Assembly: GCF_900101505.1 (NCBI RefSeq)
Contig: NZ_FMZI01000003.1
Span: forward strand, 62,001 to 126,000
DNA length: 64,000 nucleotides
Source: Antarctobacter albus
Lineage (GTDB): Bacteria > Pseudomonadota > Alphaproteobacteria > Rhodobacterales > Rhodobacteraceae
Reading direction: 5' to 3'
Of the stretch, positions 44,641-53,789 are shown piece by piece (position 1 is the stretch's first letter; each line of letters opens with the position of its first letter). A program made the position numbers and the translations under genes. The notes below the pieces were generated by a model that was not told the origin of the DNA, did no database searches, and worked only from the letters and a program-made list of their open reading frames with translations.

Positions 44641-44702
44641 CACGCCTGCGGCGTGACAGGGGAGCTTGCGTGGCCGCAAGCCAGTGAGGGGCGCTGCCCC
44701 TC
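44641..44702 (+). terminator. Three tandem hairpins after uvrC
   Basis: CACGCC-TGC-GGCGTG (44641-44655), CTTGCG-TGGC-CGCAAG (44665-44680) and GAGGGGC-GCT-GCCCCTC (44686-44702) are three perfect small stems in a row directly after the uvrC stop. No strong U-tract is seen. They probably help end transcription or protect the 3' end. Confidence 0.6.
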
Positions 44703-44723
44703 TGTGCTATGCACATTCACCCG

Positions 44724-44793
44724 GGAGGTATTTTGAGCCCAAAGAAGCCCAAGGCGTGCGACTGGTGTTTCTTTTGGCAAAAAAATACCTCCG
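44724..44793. terminator. Inverted pair of dispersed repeats at a convergent junction
   Basis: GGAGGTATTTTGAGCCCAAA (44724-44743) and the inverted TTTGGCAAAAAAATACCTCC (ending 44792) can fold on each other, followed by a GC-rich stem CGGGGG/CCCCCG near 44800-44818. This is the same layout as 33800-33891 and lies between convergent uvrC and the thioesterase gene. Confidence 0.6.
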
Positions 44794-44827
44794 GGGGGAT
44801 CGGGGGCTGGCCCCCCGTCCTCTCCTC

Positions 44828-45259
44828 TCAGCCGCGCAGGGTATCGAATGCGGCGCGGAGCGTTTCGGGAATGGACGTCGGGCGGCCAGCCTCGCCGGTC
44901 AGGACCTGGGTGAAGAACCCTTCGGCACTGGCCGTTTCCTCGTCGTTGCGAAACAGGCCGACCTCGAAGCGGACCGATGATGTGCCGAGGTGCCCGATGC
45001 GCAGCCCGGCATGGACCAGGTCAGGAAAGCCGGTTTCGGAGTGGTAGCGGCAGCCGGTTTCCACTGTCAGCAGGCGGAGCGCCTCAGGTCCGCGGATGTT
45101 GATGCCGTTGTCCATCTGCCAGAGGCTGATGCCGGTGTCGAAGAAGGAGAGGTAGGTGGCGTTGTTCATGTGCCCGTATTCGTCGTTGTCCATCCAGCGG
45201 GTGGGCAGAGTGCGAAAGGCGCGGTAGTCGGCGCGGGTGCCGGGCGGTGTGCGTGTCAT
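44828..45259 (-). CDS. Acyl-CoA thioesterase (YbgC/FadM-like)
   Basis: A 143-residue hot-dog enzyme. TRWMDNDEYGHMNNATYLSF carries the catalytic Asp of the 4-hydroxybenzoyl-CoA thioesterase family (D-x-D-x-x-G-H-x-N). It cleaves acyl-CoA in the cytoplasm. The start ATG 45259 overlaps the stop of the next (upstream) gene in an ATGA junction, so it is tied to the TIGR02186/TauE gene pair. The substrate is unknown. Confidence 0.9.
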   Translation of the reverse strand: MTRTPPGTRADYRAFRTLPTRWMDNDEYGHMNNATYLSFFDTGISLWQMDNGINIRGPEALRLLTVETGCRYHSETGFPDLVHAGLRIGHLGTSSVRFEVGLFRNDEETASAEGFFTQVLTGEAGRPTSIPETLRAAFDTLRG

Positions 45260-46011
45260 TGTGACCTCAGGATGCGGAAGGCGGTGGACGCGCCCCAGCC
45301 CGCGGCGATGGCGATGAAGAGCGACATCAGGCCATAGACGAAGGGCTGTTGCCGGGAGAGGACGTAGAGCCAGCGTTCGAGGCCGACCTTGCGCACCTCG
45401 ATTTCTGTTTCGTAGGTGTTGATGACCCTGCCGCCACGGGTCAGGAAGATGCGCGTGGGATAGCTGCCCTCGGTCAGGTTGGCAGGCATCGAGATGGCGG
45501 TGTCGAAAAGCGTCTGTTCCCGGACCGTTACCGTGTTTTCCAGCAGCTGGTAGGTGCCTTCGCCGGTGCGGATGCGGATCACCGCTTCGGTAAAGCTCTG
45601 TGCGTCGGGAACGTCCATCGGGGCGCCGACGGAGCGGATGGCGCGGGGGATCGAGACCTTGTGGCGGAGGTCTTCGGTTTCCGAGATCACCTGCGCCCAG
45701 GGGGCCGAGGTGGCGATGGCGTAAAAGCTGGGTGCGGCATCGACCTCGACCGCGTGGGCATTGACCCAGATGCCAAAGCGGCGGGCCTGGCGCCAGACCG
45801 TGACCGGCTGCTGCGGACCGGCCACGGAGACGATGACCTGCAGCGGCTCGGCCTCGATCGGGGTTTCGCGCTTGATCGCGCCGAAGATCAGGATGTCGGA
45901 ACCGTCGAAATCGGTGGAAATCTGGACGATTTCCTTGCTGAGGCCCAGCACGACCTGTTCAGCCTTTGCGGGCAGGGCGAACGCCAGCAGGATCAGCAGC
46001 AGCAGGCGCAT
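45256..46011 (-). CDS. TIGR02186-like exported membrane-anchored protein
   Basis: A 251-residue protein with a signal peptide (MRLLLLILLAFALPAKA) and a C-terminal membrane helix (FVYGLMSLFIAIAAGWGAST), so the bulk is periplasmic. The sequence VVLGLSKEIVQISTDFDGSD and the position next to a TauE-type exporter match the alphaproteobacterial TIGR02186 family, which recurs beside these exporters. Function unknown; possibly a partner of the exporter. It overlaps TauE by one base and the thioesterase by four. Confidence 0.82.
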   Translation of the reverse strand: MRLLLLILLAFALPAKAEQVVLGLSKEIVQISTDFDGSDILIFGAIKRETPIEAEPLQVIVSVAGPQQPVTVWRQARRFGIWVNAHAVEVDAAPSFYAIATSAPWAQVISETEDLRHKVSIPRAIRSVGAPMDVPDAQSFTEAVIRIRTGEGTYQLLENTVTVREQTLFDTAISMPANLTEGSYPTRIFLTRGGRVINTYETEIEVRKVGLERWLYVLSRQQPFVYGLMSLFIAIAAGWGASTAFRILRSQ

Positions 46012-46925
46012 CAGTGGCTCCCTGCCGCGGAAAGGACGTAGAGTTCGGACGGGGTCAGCAGCAGGTCAAGCGCGAGCTTGCCGCAGACCAGCAGCACCAG
46101 TCCGGCCAGGAGGATGCGCAGCTGTTCGGCCTTCAGCCGCATCCCGATGGCGGTCCCAGCCTGCGCGCCGAGCACGCCGCCGACCAGCAGGACCACCGCC
46201 AGCACCACGTCCACCGTGTAGTTGGTGGTGGCATGCATCATCGTGGTAAAGCCGGTGACGAAGATGATCTGGAAAAGCGACGTGCCGATGACGACCTTGG
46301 TCGGCATGTTGAGCAGGTAGATCATGGCGGGCACCATGATGAACCCGCCGCCCACACCCATGATCGCCGCCAGTACCCCGACCGCGAGACCCACCAGCAA
46401 CGGCGGGATCACCGAGATATAAAGCCCCGAGGTGCGGAAGCGCATCTTGAAGGGCAGGGCGTGCACCCAGTTGTGCTTCTTGCGTTTCGGTGGGGTGCCC
46501 CGCCGCGACTTGCGCAGCGCATTGAGGCTTTCGATGAACATCAGGGCGCCGATGATGCCCAGGAAGACGACGTAACAGAGGTTGATCAGCAGATCGACCT
46601 GGCCCAGCGATTTCAGGTAGTTGAATAGCACGACCCCCAGCGCAGCCCCTATCAGCCCGCCTATGAGCAGCACCGTCCCCATGCGCAGATCGACGGTCCT
46701 TCGTTTCAGATGGGCCATCAGACCGGAAACCGAAGAGGCGACGATCTGGTTGGCGCCGGTGGCCACGGCCACGGCGGGGGGCACGCCGATGAAGAACAGC
46801 AGCGGCGTCATCAGAAAGCCGCCGCCGACGCCGAACATGCCCGACAGGACGCCCACCAGCCCGCCAAGGCCGAGAAGGACGAAGACGTTGACCGAAACCT
46901 CGGCAATGGGGAGGTAGACCTGCAT
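46011..46925 (-). CDS. TauE/SafE family sulfite/organosulfonate exporter
   Basis: A 304-residue inner-membrane protein with two homologous halves. GMFGVGGGFLMTPLLFFIGV and IMGVGGGFIMVPAMIYLLNM are the two repeats typical of TauE/SafE, with about eight helices and a basic loop in the middle (RRGTPPKRKKHNW). It probably exports sulfite or organosulfonates. Start ATG 46925 (MQVYLPIAEVSV) is preferred over ATG 46943. It is the first gene of a three-gene minus-strand operon. Confidence 0.9.
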   Translation of the reverse strand: MQVYLPIAEVSVNVFVLLGLGGLVGVLSGMFGVGGGFLMTPLLFFIGVPPAVAVATGANQIVASSVSGLMAHLKRRTVDLRMGTVLLIGGLIGAALGVVLFNYLKSLGQVDLLINLCYVVFLGIIGALMFIESLNALRKSRRGTPPKRKKHNWVHALPFKMRFRTSGLYISVIPPLLVGLAVGVLAAIMGVGGGFIMVPAMIYLLNMPTKVVIGTSLFQIIFVTGFTTMMHATTNYTVDVVLAVVLLVGGVLGAQAGTAIGMRLKAEQLRILLAGLVLLVCGKLALDLLLTPSELYVLSAAGSH

Positions 46926-46998
46926 GAGCAAAGTTAGTCCCATGTCGTGGGATTATGCAAGCGCAGCACGGGGGCCGCGCCCGGGGGGCTGGCGGGGC

Positions 46999-47964
46999 CT
47001 ATCTCTCCTTGACGTAGGGCTCTCCGCCGGCGCGCGGGGGAATGGCCTTGCCGACGAACCCCGCAAGGATCACGACGGTCAGGATGTAGGGCAGGGCGTC
47101 CATGACCTGTACCGGCACGGTAAAGGCGCCCAGGTCGATGTTCTGGAAGCGCAGCGCCACCGCCTGCAGGAAGCCGAAGAGCAGGCAGGCGCCAAGCGCG
47201 TACCAGGGGCGCCATTTCGAGAAGATCAGCGCGGCCAGCGCGATATAGCCGCGCCCTGCCGTCATCTCCTTGCCGAAGAAAGGCTGCAGCCCGGTGGCCA
47301 TGTAGGCGCCCGCGATGCCGCAGAGAATTCCGCAGATCGCGACGGCGGCGAAGCGCAGCCCGACGACGGAGACGCCGGCGGTGTCCACCGCCTCGGGCGC
47401 CTCGCCCACGGCCCGCAGGCGCAGGCCAAAACGGGTGCGGAACAGCACCCACCATGTGGCGGGCACCAGCGCGAAGGCCAGGTAGACAAGCGGTGCGTGC
47501 CCGGACAGGAGGTCGGAATAGATCGGACCCAGGACGGGCACGTCGCGCAAACTGTCGGCAAAGGGCAGGTGCCATTCCGACAGGCGCGCGCCATCGGTCA
47601 GGGTGGGCGTCTTGCCGCCCTGCCGGAACCAGTTTTGTGAGATCAGCACCGTCAGGCCGGAGGCGAGGAAATTCAGCGCCACACCGGAGATCAGCTGGTT
47701 GCCCCGGAAGGTGATCGAGGCCAGTCCGTGAATGGCCGACAGCGTCAACGAGGCGGCGATGCCCGCCAGCAGCCCGATCCAGACGTTCCCCGAACTGTAG
47801 GCCACCGCCGCCGAGAAGAAGGCGGCGATCAGCATCTTGCCCTCAAGCCCGATGTCGAAGATGCCCGCGCGTTCCGAGAACAGCCCGGCCAGACAGGCCA
47901 GCAGCAGCGGGGTCGACAGGCGGATGGTCGATTCAAGGACCGGGATGAGCGTGGCAAGATCCAT
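46999..47964 (-). CDS. Nucleoside/BMP-type ABC transporter permease (second)
   Basis: A 321-residue permease with about nine helices. AGIFDIGLEGKMLIAAFFSA is the block seen in BMP-family (nucleoside/purine) permeases, followed by GVALNFLASGLTVLI. It pairs with the permease at 48646-49740. Start ATG 47964. Genes of this transporter run ATPase, permease, LysE exporter, permease on the minus strand. Confidence 0.9.
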   Translation of the reverse strand: MDLATLIPVLESTIRLSTPLLLACLAGLFSERAGIFDIGLEGKMLIAAFFSAAVAYSSGNVWIGLLAGIAASLTLSAIHGLASITFRGNQLISGVALNFLASGLTVLISQNWFRQGGKTPTLTDGARLSEWHLPFADSLRDVPVLGPIYSDLLSGHAPLVYLAFALVPATWWVLFRTRFGLRLRAVGEAPEAVDTAGVSVVGLRFAAVAICGILCGIAGAYMATGLQPFFGKEMTAGRGYIALAALIFSKWRPWYALGACLLFGFLQAVALRFQNIDLGAFTVPVQVMDALPYILTVVILAGFVGKAIPPRAGGEPYVKER

Positions 47965-48016
47965 GTGCGGTGTCAGCCTCTTGGTTCGAGGAAGTGCGGA
48001 TGAGCGGGGCGCCTGG

Positions 48017-48646
48017 TCATGGTCGTGCCAGCGCCAGACGAAGGGCGGCGAAACAGAAGAACGCCCCGAGCGCCCCGTCGATGGCACGCCGGGCGCGCAG
48101 GTAGAGCGCGACCATCGGGCGGGTCGAGAAGGTCAGCGCGTAGAACGCATGGATCAGGGCCGAGTTCAGGGCGGCGCCAAGCACGAAGAGCGCCGCGACA
48201 GGCCAGGGGGCGGTGCCACCGAGCGCCAGCGTGACGATGGACAGGTAGGCGAGAATGGCTTTGGGATTGCTCACCTGTAGCAATAGGCCCCGCCGGTAGA
48301 GCCCGGCGGGGCTGCCGCTGAGCATGGTCACGGGCGGGGCTGCGCCCGGGGTGGTGGCAGAGCGCAGGGACTTGTACCCGAGCCAGGCCAGGTAGCCCGC
48401 GCCCAGGAACTTGATCAGGGTCACGGCATGGGCCCATGTCAGGATCAACGCGCCAAGGCCCGCGATGGCGCCCGAGGCCATGAGGATCGAGCCGGTCACG
48501 ATCCCCGCGCTCATGGCAAGTGCCTGCCGTCGGCCAGTGCCCATCGCGGTGCCGATCACCGCAAGCACGTTGGCCCCCGGAGAGGCAAGTGCCAGCGCGT
48601 GCACGCCCCAGGCGAGCAACAGGGAGGGCAGGTAGTCGGCCAGCAT
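48017..48646 (-). CDS. LysE-family amino-acid exporter inside the BMP ABC operon
   Basis: A 209-residue membrane protein with about six helices: SPGANVLAVIGTAMGTGRRQ, ALAMSAGIVTGSILMAS and QVSNPKAILAYLSIVTLALG are LysE/RhtB hallmarks (including the SNPK motif). Its start overlaps the stop of the first permease gene by one base, and it is followed within 52 bp by the second permease gene, so it is embedded in the operon. An unrelated exporter placed inside an import operon is unusual. The substrate is unknown. Confidence 0.88.
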   Translation of the reverse strand: MLADYLPSLLLAWGVHALALASPGANVLAVIGTAMGTGRRQALAMSAGIVTGSILMASGAIAGLGALILTWAHAVTLIKFLGAGYLAWLGYKSLRSATTPGAAPPVTMLSGSPAGLYRRGLLLQVSNPKAILAYLSIVTLALGGTAPWPVAALFVLGAALNSALIHAFYALTFSTRPMVALYLRARRAIDGALGAFFCFAALRLALARP

Positions 48647-49740
48647 CAGGCCTTGCCCTTGCGAAGGGCCAGGAACAGTTTTTCCAGAGGCATCCGCACC
48701 ATGTTGTCCAGCGCTCCGGTAAAGAGGATCACCAGCGCCTGAATCACGGTAATCAGCTGCTGCGGGATGCCGGTCCAGAAGGCCAGCTCAAGCCCGCCCT
48801 GGTAGAGAAAACCAAACAGCAGTGCCGCCATGAAGATACCGAAGGGGTGCGAACGCCCCATGAGCGCCACGGCGATGCCGATGAACCCCGCGCCTTCGGA
48901 GGCGTTCAGAACCAGCCGTTCGGCCTCTCCCATCGTGGCGTTCAATGCCATCATGCCCGCAAGCCCGCCCGAGATGAGCATGGCAATGACGGTGATGCGG
49001 ACCGGCGAGATGCCTGCGTAGCGTGCCGCGCTTTCGGAATGGCCGAAGGCGCGGATCTGATAGCCCAGCCGCGTACGCCAGATCAGCAGCCAGACGGCGA
49101 AACAGGCCAGAACGGCCAGGAAGAAGGAGACGTTGACCGGGGCCGAGCGGAACAGGACCGTGTCGGCGGTCGAAAACATCTCCTGGAAGGTGGGCAGGTG
49201 GGTCGGTTCGGGGAACGGGCCAGAGGCCGGTTCCATCGCGCCGCGCGGGCGCAGCATGTTCACGAGGACATAGTTCAGCACCGCCGCGGCGATGAAGTTG
49301 AACATGATCGTGGTGATGACGATATGGCTGCCGCGCTTGGCCTGAAGGTAGGCCGGGATCAGCGCCCAGGCGGCGCCAAAGACACCCGCCGCCACCGTCG
49401 CCCCCACCAGCGCCAGCGTCCAGTGGGGCCAGGGCACGTAAAGACAGACCAGGGCAACACCCAGCCCGCCCAGAAGCACCTGGCCTTCACCGCCGATGTT
49501 GAACATCCGCGCGTGAAAGGCCACCGCCACGGCGAGGCCGGTGAAAATGAAATTCGTCGTGTAATACAGCGTGTTGCCGATCCCGCGCGAGGAGGTCAGG
49601 CTTTCCTTGACCATGATCGAGAAGGCCTCGACCGGGTTGTGCCCGATGGCCAGGATCACCAGCGCCGAGATCAGCGCCGCCAGCAGGATGGAAATCAGGG
49701 GCACGAGCACCGCGTCGGCCCAGGCGGGCATCTTATCCAT
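48646..49740 (-). CDS. Nucleoside/BMP-type ABC transporter permease (first)
   Basis: A 364-residue permease with about nine helices: MFNIGGEGQVLLGGLGVALV corresponds to the IG.EGQ block of nucleoside permeases and NYVLVNMLRPRGAMEPASG lies in a loop. It pairs with the permease at 46999-47964. The preceding ATPase gene ends 38 bp upstream. Its stop overlaps the LysE start. Confidence 0.9.
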   Translation of the reverse strand: MDKMPAWADAVLVPLISILLAALISALVILAIGHNPVEAFSIMVKESLTSSRGIGNTLYYTTNFIFTGLAVAVAFHARMFNIGGEGQVLLGGLGVALVCLYVPWPHWTLALVGATVAAGVFGAAWALIPAYLQAKRGSHIVITTIMFNFIAAAVLNYVLVNMLRPRGAMEPASGPFPEPTHLPTFQEMFSTADTVLFRSAPVNVSFFLAVLACFAVWLLIWRTRLGYQIRAFGHSESAARYAGISPVRITVIAMLISGGLAGMMALNATMGEAERLVLNASEGAGFIGIAVALMGRSHPFGIFMAALLFGFLYQGGLELAFWTGIPQQLITVIQALVILFTGALDNMVRMPLEKLFLALRKGKA

Positions 49741-49778
49741 TCTGCGGTTCCTTAAGCAAAAACGGTTTCACGCGACAA

Positions 49779-51395
49779 TCAGCTGTGGCCATGTCTTTTG
49801 GCCTCCCGCTCTTTCTGCGCGTCAAGCTGTTCGTCCACAACGTGGATCAGCGGCTTGTCCTTGTCGGGCATCTGGGTCACGCCGGCCATGAGCAGGCCCA
49901 GCTCGGTCTGGTTGGTCTCTGAAGGCAGGCGTTCGCCCATGATCTGCCCGTCGAACATCACCGCGACCCGGTCCGAGAGCGATAGGATCTCGTCCAGTTC
50001 GACCGAGACCAGCAGGATTGCCTTGCCCTGGTCGCGCAGGGCGACGATCTGCTGGTGAATGAACTCGATGGCGCCGATATCGACACCGCGGGTGGGCTGG
50101 CCCACCAGCAGGATGTCAGGGTTGCGCTCGATCTCGCGCGCCAGGACGATCTTTTGCTGGTTGCCGCCGGAAAAGTTGCGGGCGGCGAGGTTGGCATTGG
50201 GCGGACGCACGTCGAACCGTTCGATCTTGCCCTCGGCGTCACGCTTGATGGCGGCATTGTCCATCAGGATCGCATTCTTCTGGTATTTCGGATCGTGGTG
50301 ATAGCCGAAAGCGACGTTTTCCCAGGCGGTATAGGGCATGATCAGCCCTTCGTGCTGCCGGTCCTCGGGGACATGGCTGATCCCCCGCGCCCGGCGCGAC
50401 TGGCCGTCCGAATAGCGCCCAGTGAGGTCGATCTCTTCGCCGTTGACGCGCACGGTGCCGGTGGCGGTCTTCATCCCTCCCAGCACCTGAAGCAGTTCGG
50501 ACTGGCCGTTGCCCGACACACCCGCGATGCCCAGGATCTCGCCGGCCTGCACCTTGAGCGAAATGCCCTTGAGCCGTTCGACCCCCGCGCTGTCCGTATG
50601 GCGCAGGTTTTCGACCTCCAGCACCGATTTGCCGGGCTTGGCGGGGGTCTTGTCGACCCGCAGCAGGACCTTGCGGCCCACCATCAGCTCTGCCAGTTCC
50701 TCGGGTGAGGTTTCGGCGGTCTTGACGGTGGCGGTCATCTCGCCGCGTCGCATGACGCTGACGGTATCGGTGATTTCCATGATCTCGCGCAGCTTGTGCG
50801 TGATCAGGATGATCGTCTTGCCCTCGCGCTTCAGTCCTTCGAGGATGCGGAACAGGTGATCGGCCTCTGCCGGGGTCAGCACCCCGGTGGGTTCGTCAAG
50901 GATCAGGATTTCCGCTTCGCGGTACAGTGCCTTGAGGATTTCCACCCGTTGCTGGTGGCCGACCGAAAGATCCTCGATCATCGCGTCGGGATCGACGTTC
51001 AGCTCGTATTCCTGGGCCAGGTGCTGCAGCACGCCGCGCGCCTTGGCCAGCGAGGGTTTCAGCAATCCGCCATCCTCGGCGCCCAGGATGACATTCTCCA
51101 GGACGGTAAAATTCTGCACCAGCTTGAAATGCTGGAAAACCATGCCGATGCCAGCGGCGATGGCGGCCTGGCTGTCGGGGATCTGGGTCTGTCTGCCGTT
51201 GATGAAAATCTCGCCCGAGTCGGCCTTGTAGAACCCGTAGAGGATCGACATCAGGGTCGACTTGCCCGCGCCGTTTTCGCCGATGATGCCGTGGATCGTG
51301 CCGGGCATCACGCGGATCGAGATGTCCTTGTTGGCCTGCACGGGGCCGAAGGACTTGGAAATGCCCTTGAGCTCGATGGCGGGGGTGTCGGTCAT
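49779..51395 (-). CDS. Nucleoside/BMP-type ABC transporter ATPase (two ABC domains)
   Basis: A 538-residue protein with two nucleotide-binding domains. The first has Walker A GENGAGKSTL and Walker B ILILDEPTGVL. The second has a degenerate Walker A (GVSGNGQSELL), the arrangement found in sugar- and nucleoside-type importers such as RbsA/YufO. Its second signature is FSGGNQQKIVLARE. It energises uptake through the two permeases downstream. Start ATG 51395. Confidence 0.93.
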   Translation of the reverse strand: MTDTPAIELKGISKSFGPVQANKDISIRVMPGTIHGIIGENGAGKSTLMSILYGFYKADSGEIFINGRQTQIPDSQAAIAAGIGMVFQHFKLVQNFTVLENVILGAEDGGLLKPSLAKARGVLQHLAQEYELNVDPDAMIEDLSVGHQQRVEILKALYREAEILILDEPTGVLTPAEADHLFRILEGLKREGKTIILITHKLREIMEITDTVSVMRRGEMTATVKTAETSPEELAELMVGRKVLLRVDKTPAKPGKSVLEVENLRHTDSAGVERLKGISLKVQAGEILGIAGVSGNGQSELLQVLGGMKTATGTVRVNGEEIDLTGRYSDGQSRRARGISHVPEDRQHEGLIMPYTAWENVAFGYHHDPKYQKNAILMDNAAIKRDAEGKIERFDVRPPNANLAARNFSGGNQQKIVLAREIERNPDILLVGQPTRGVDIGAIEFIHQQIVALRDQGKAILLVSVELDEILSLSDRVAVMFDGQIMGERLPSETNQTELGLLMAGVTQMPDKDKPLIHVVDEQLDAQKEREAKRHGHS

Positions 51396-51490
51396 GTCTG
51401 GGCGGCTTTCGCGGACGTAAGGGAGAGGGGCCGCGCTGGCTTGCGGCCCCTCGGGTCAATCATCCGGGCGGCGTGCCCGGGCGATTTCGA

Positions 51491-52495
51491 TCAGAAGTCG
51501 AGAGCCGGGCAGCTGTCGTCCTCGGAGTAGTCGTGGACGGTGACTTCGCCCGCGATGATCTGCTCACGCGCTGCATCGACGGCGGCCTTCATCTCTTCCG
51601 ACACGAGGTCGGCGTTGTTGTCGTCCAGTGCATAGCCGACACCGTTGCTGTCCAGGCCCAGGGCGATCACGCCGGTTTGCAGGTCGGCACCCGCGGTCAT
51701 CGCGTCATAGACGGCCACGTCGACGCGTTTCAGCATCGAGGTCAGGACCGAGCCGGGGTGCAGGTAGTTCTGGTTGCTGTCGACGCCGATCGACAGGATG
51801 CCCTCGTCCGCGGCGGTCTGCAGCACGCCCAGACCGGTGCCACCGGCGGCGGCATAGATCACGTCCGCGCCCTGGCTGATCTGCGCCTTGGCCAGTTCGG
51901 CGCCCTTGACCGGGTCGTTCCATGCGGCGGGGGTGGTGCCGGTCATGTTGGCGATCACGGTCGCGTCAGGGTTCACCGCCAGCACACCCTGGGCATAGCC
52001 GCAGGCAAACTTGCGGATCAGCGGGATGTCCATGCCGCCGACAAAGCCGACGGTGTCGGATTCGGAGGCCATCGCCGCCATCATGCCGACCAGGTAGCTG
52101 CCCTGGTGTTCTGCGAAGAGGATCGACAGGACGTTCGGGTGCGCCTCGGGGTCGACGTAGCCGTCGATGGTCACGAACTTGGTGTCCGGGTAGTCGGGTG
52201 CCACGGCCGCGATCTGCGAGGCGTAGGAAAAGCCGGTGGTCACGACAGGGTTGAAGCCAGCTTCGGCAAAGCGGCGCAGGGCCTGCTCACGCTGGGCTTC
52301 GGCCTGGATCTCGATGTCACGATAGCTGCCGCCGGTTTCCTCGGCCCAGCGTTCCGCACCGTTGTAGGCCGCCTCGTTGAAGGATTTGTCGAACTTGCCG
52401 CCGAGGTCGTAGATCAGCGCCGGATCGGCCAGCGCGGCGCCGGCGCTCAGCGCCAGTGCTGCGACGGTGCCGAGGGTCTTGGCAAAGAATGTCAT
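51491..52495 (-). CDS. BMP-family substrate-binding protein of the ABC transporter
   Basis: A 334-residue exported protein: signal peptide MTFFAKTLGTVAALALSAGA, then DPALIYDLGGKFDKSFNEAA, the start of BMP/PnrA-like proteins that bind nucleosides. It has no lipobox cysteine at the cleavage site. It is the first gene of this minus-strand operon and is ~95 bp upstream of the ATPase gene. Purine or nucleoside uptake is inferred from the family, not shown. Start ATG 52495. Confidence 0.9.
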   Translation of the reverse strand: MTFFAKTLGTVAALALSAGAALADPALIYDLGGKFDKSFNEAAYNGAERWAEETGGSYRDIEIQAEAQREQALRRFAEAGFNPVVTTGFSYASQIAAVAPDYPDTKFVTIDGYVDPEAHPNVLSILFAEHQGSYLVGMMAAMASESDTVGFVGGMDIPLIRKFACGYAQGVLAVNPDATVIANMTGTTPAAWNDPVKGAELAKAQISQGADVIYAAAGGTGLGVLQTAADEGILSIGVDSNQNYLHPGSVLTSMLKRVDVAVYDAMTAGADLQTGVIALGLDSNGVGYALDDNNADLVSEEMKAAVDAAREQIIAGEVTVHDYSEDDSCPALDF

Positions 52496-52620
52496 GTGAG
52501 GCTCCCTGGTGTGACGGAGGCAATGGCCACCCGTTCCGTTTGTGATGGGCCAATCAAAGCCGCAGGGGGCGGGAGGGGTCAACCGGTTTTTGCCGCGCCG
52601 CCACGGTGGCGCGGGTGACG

Positions 52621-53034
52621 TCAGGGCAGTGCGCGCGACATGACCACGGCGTCATCCGGCGGGCCGTCCGGGCGCGGGTAATACCCCCGGCGCAGACCAG
52701 TTTCACCGTATCCGTGGCGGGTATAGAAGGCACGCGCCGGGGTGTTGGCGGCGGCTACCTCCAGGAATACCCGGCGGGCACCCCGTTCCAGCGCTTGGGC
52801 GTGAAAGGCGTCCAGCGCGCGGCTGGCGGCGCCTTGGCGCTGGTGATCCGGGTCTGCAGCAAGCGCGAGGATTTCCGCCTCGTCCACGATCACGGTGCCA
52901 AGGACAAAGGCATGTTCCGTGGCGGCCAGGAGGGTGTGCGGACGGGCGAGCGTTTCGGCGAATTGCGCCGTTGTCCAGGGCTTCATGTGCCGGTAGGCGC
53001 GCTTGGCCAGATACGCCATTGCCTCGGGCGTCAT
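52621..53034 (-). CDS. rimI: GNAT N-acetyltransferase, RimI-like
   Basis: A 137-residue enzyme with LALAADPDHQRQGAASRALD (the acetyl-CoA pyrophosphate loop) and VFLEVAAANTPARAFYTRHG, the RimI block for N-terminal acetylation of ribosomal protein S18. It overlaps the tsaB stop by four bases. The RimI/TsaB pairing is common. Start ATG 53034. Confidence 0.88.
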   Translation of the reverse strand: MTPEAMAYLAKRAYRHMKPWTTAQFAETLARPHTLLAATEHAFVLGTVIVDEAEILALAADPDHQRQGAASRALDAFHAQALERGARRVFLEVAAANTPARAFYTRHGYGETGLRRGYYPRPDGPPDDAVVMSRALP

Positions 53035-53672
53035 TCCAGGATCACCGGGGGCGCATCGCGCGACGGCGCGGCATCGGCGGGTTTGAGGTAGAGCGGCGCG
53101 GGGCGCGGCGGGCGGTCCCGCCAACGCAAGGCGGCAATGCGGGCGATCGCCTCGGCGGGTGCATGGCGGGCGGGCAGGGCCGTTGTGCCCAGCCGTTCGG
53201 CCACCTGGGCGGAGGCGGGTCCCACGCAGGTCAGCCCGGGGTGCGCCCATGTGCCGGGCATCTCGGGCATGGCGATCAACTGCGCGGGGATCGACGGCGC
53301 CATGCCCTGAGACTGGACATAGGCCTGGTCGCGCGGGGCGCTCAGACAGGTGAGCACGGGGCCTGGGGTGTCCAGCGCCGTAGCCTCCAGCAGGCTCACG
53401 CCGACCGCCGGGACGTTCAGCGACAGGGTCAATCCGCGCGCCGCGGCCACCGACAGGCGGACGCCGGTGAAATTTCCGGGGCCGATGCCGACGCCGATGG
53501 CGGTCAGGTCCTGCCAGGACGCGCCGCCCTGGGCCAGGACCTCTTCGAGCATGGGCATCAGGCGCTCGGCCTGGCCGCGCGCCATATCCTCATGGGCGGC
53601 GGCGACGATGCGGTTGCTGTCCAGCAGTGCCGCGCCGACATGGGCGGAAGACGTGTCGAAACCGAGAATCAT
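53031..53672 (-). CDS. tsaB: tRNA threonylcarbamoyladenosine modification protein TsaB
   Basis: A 213-residue ASKHA-fold protein: MILGFDTSSAHVGAALLDSN and GIGPGNFTGVRLSVAAARGL are TsaB hallmarks. It is the dimerisation partner of TsaD for t6A synthesis on ANN-decoding tRNAs. Start ATG 53672; longer in-frame upstream sequence is not conserved. Transcribed before rimI with a four-base overlap. Confidence 0.93.
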   Translation of the reverse strand: MILGFDTSSAHVGAALLDSNRIVAAAHEDMARGQAERLMPMLEEVLAQGGASWQDLTAIGVGIGPGNFTGVRLSVAAARGLTLSLNVPAVGVSLLEATALDTPGPVLTCLSAPRDQAYVQSQGMAPSIPAQLIAMPEMPGTWAHPGLTCVGPASAQVAERLGTTALPARHAPAEAIARIAALRWRDRPPRPAPLYLKPADAAPSRDAPPVILE

Positions 53673-53789
53673 GGGAAGGGTTATTGCCGCGTGGCGCGGG
53701 GGTTGCAAACCCGCCCTGACGCGGGCCGGAAATGCAAACACCGCGCCGAGGGGCGCGGTGGGCAAATGTCACGATCCGGTGTCAGCGGA

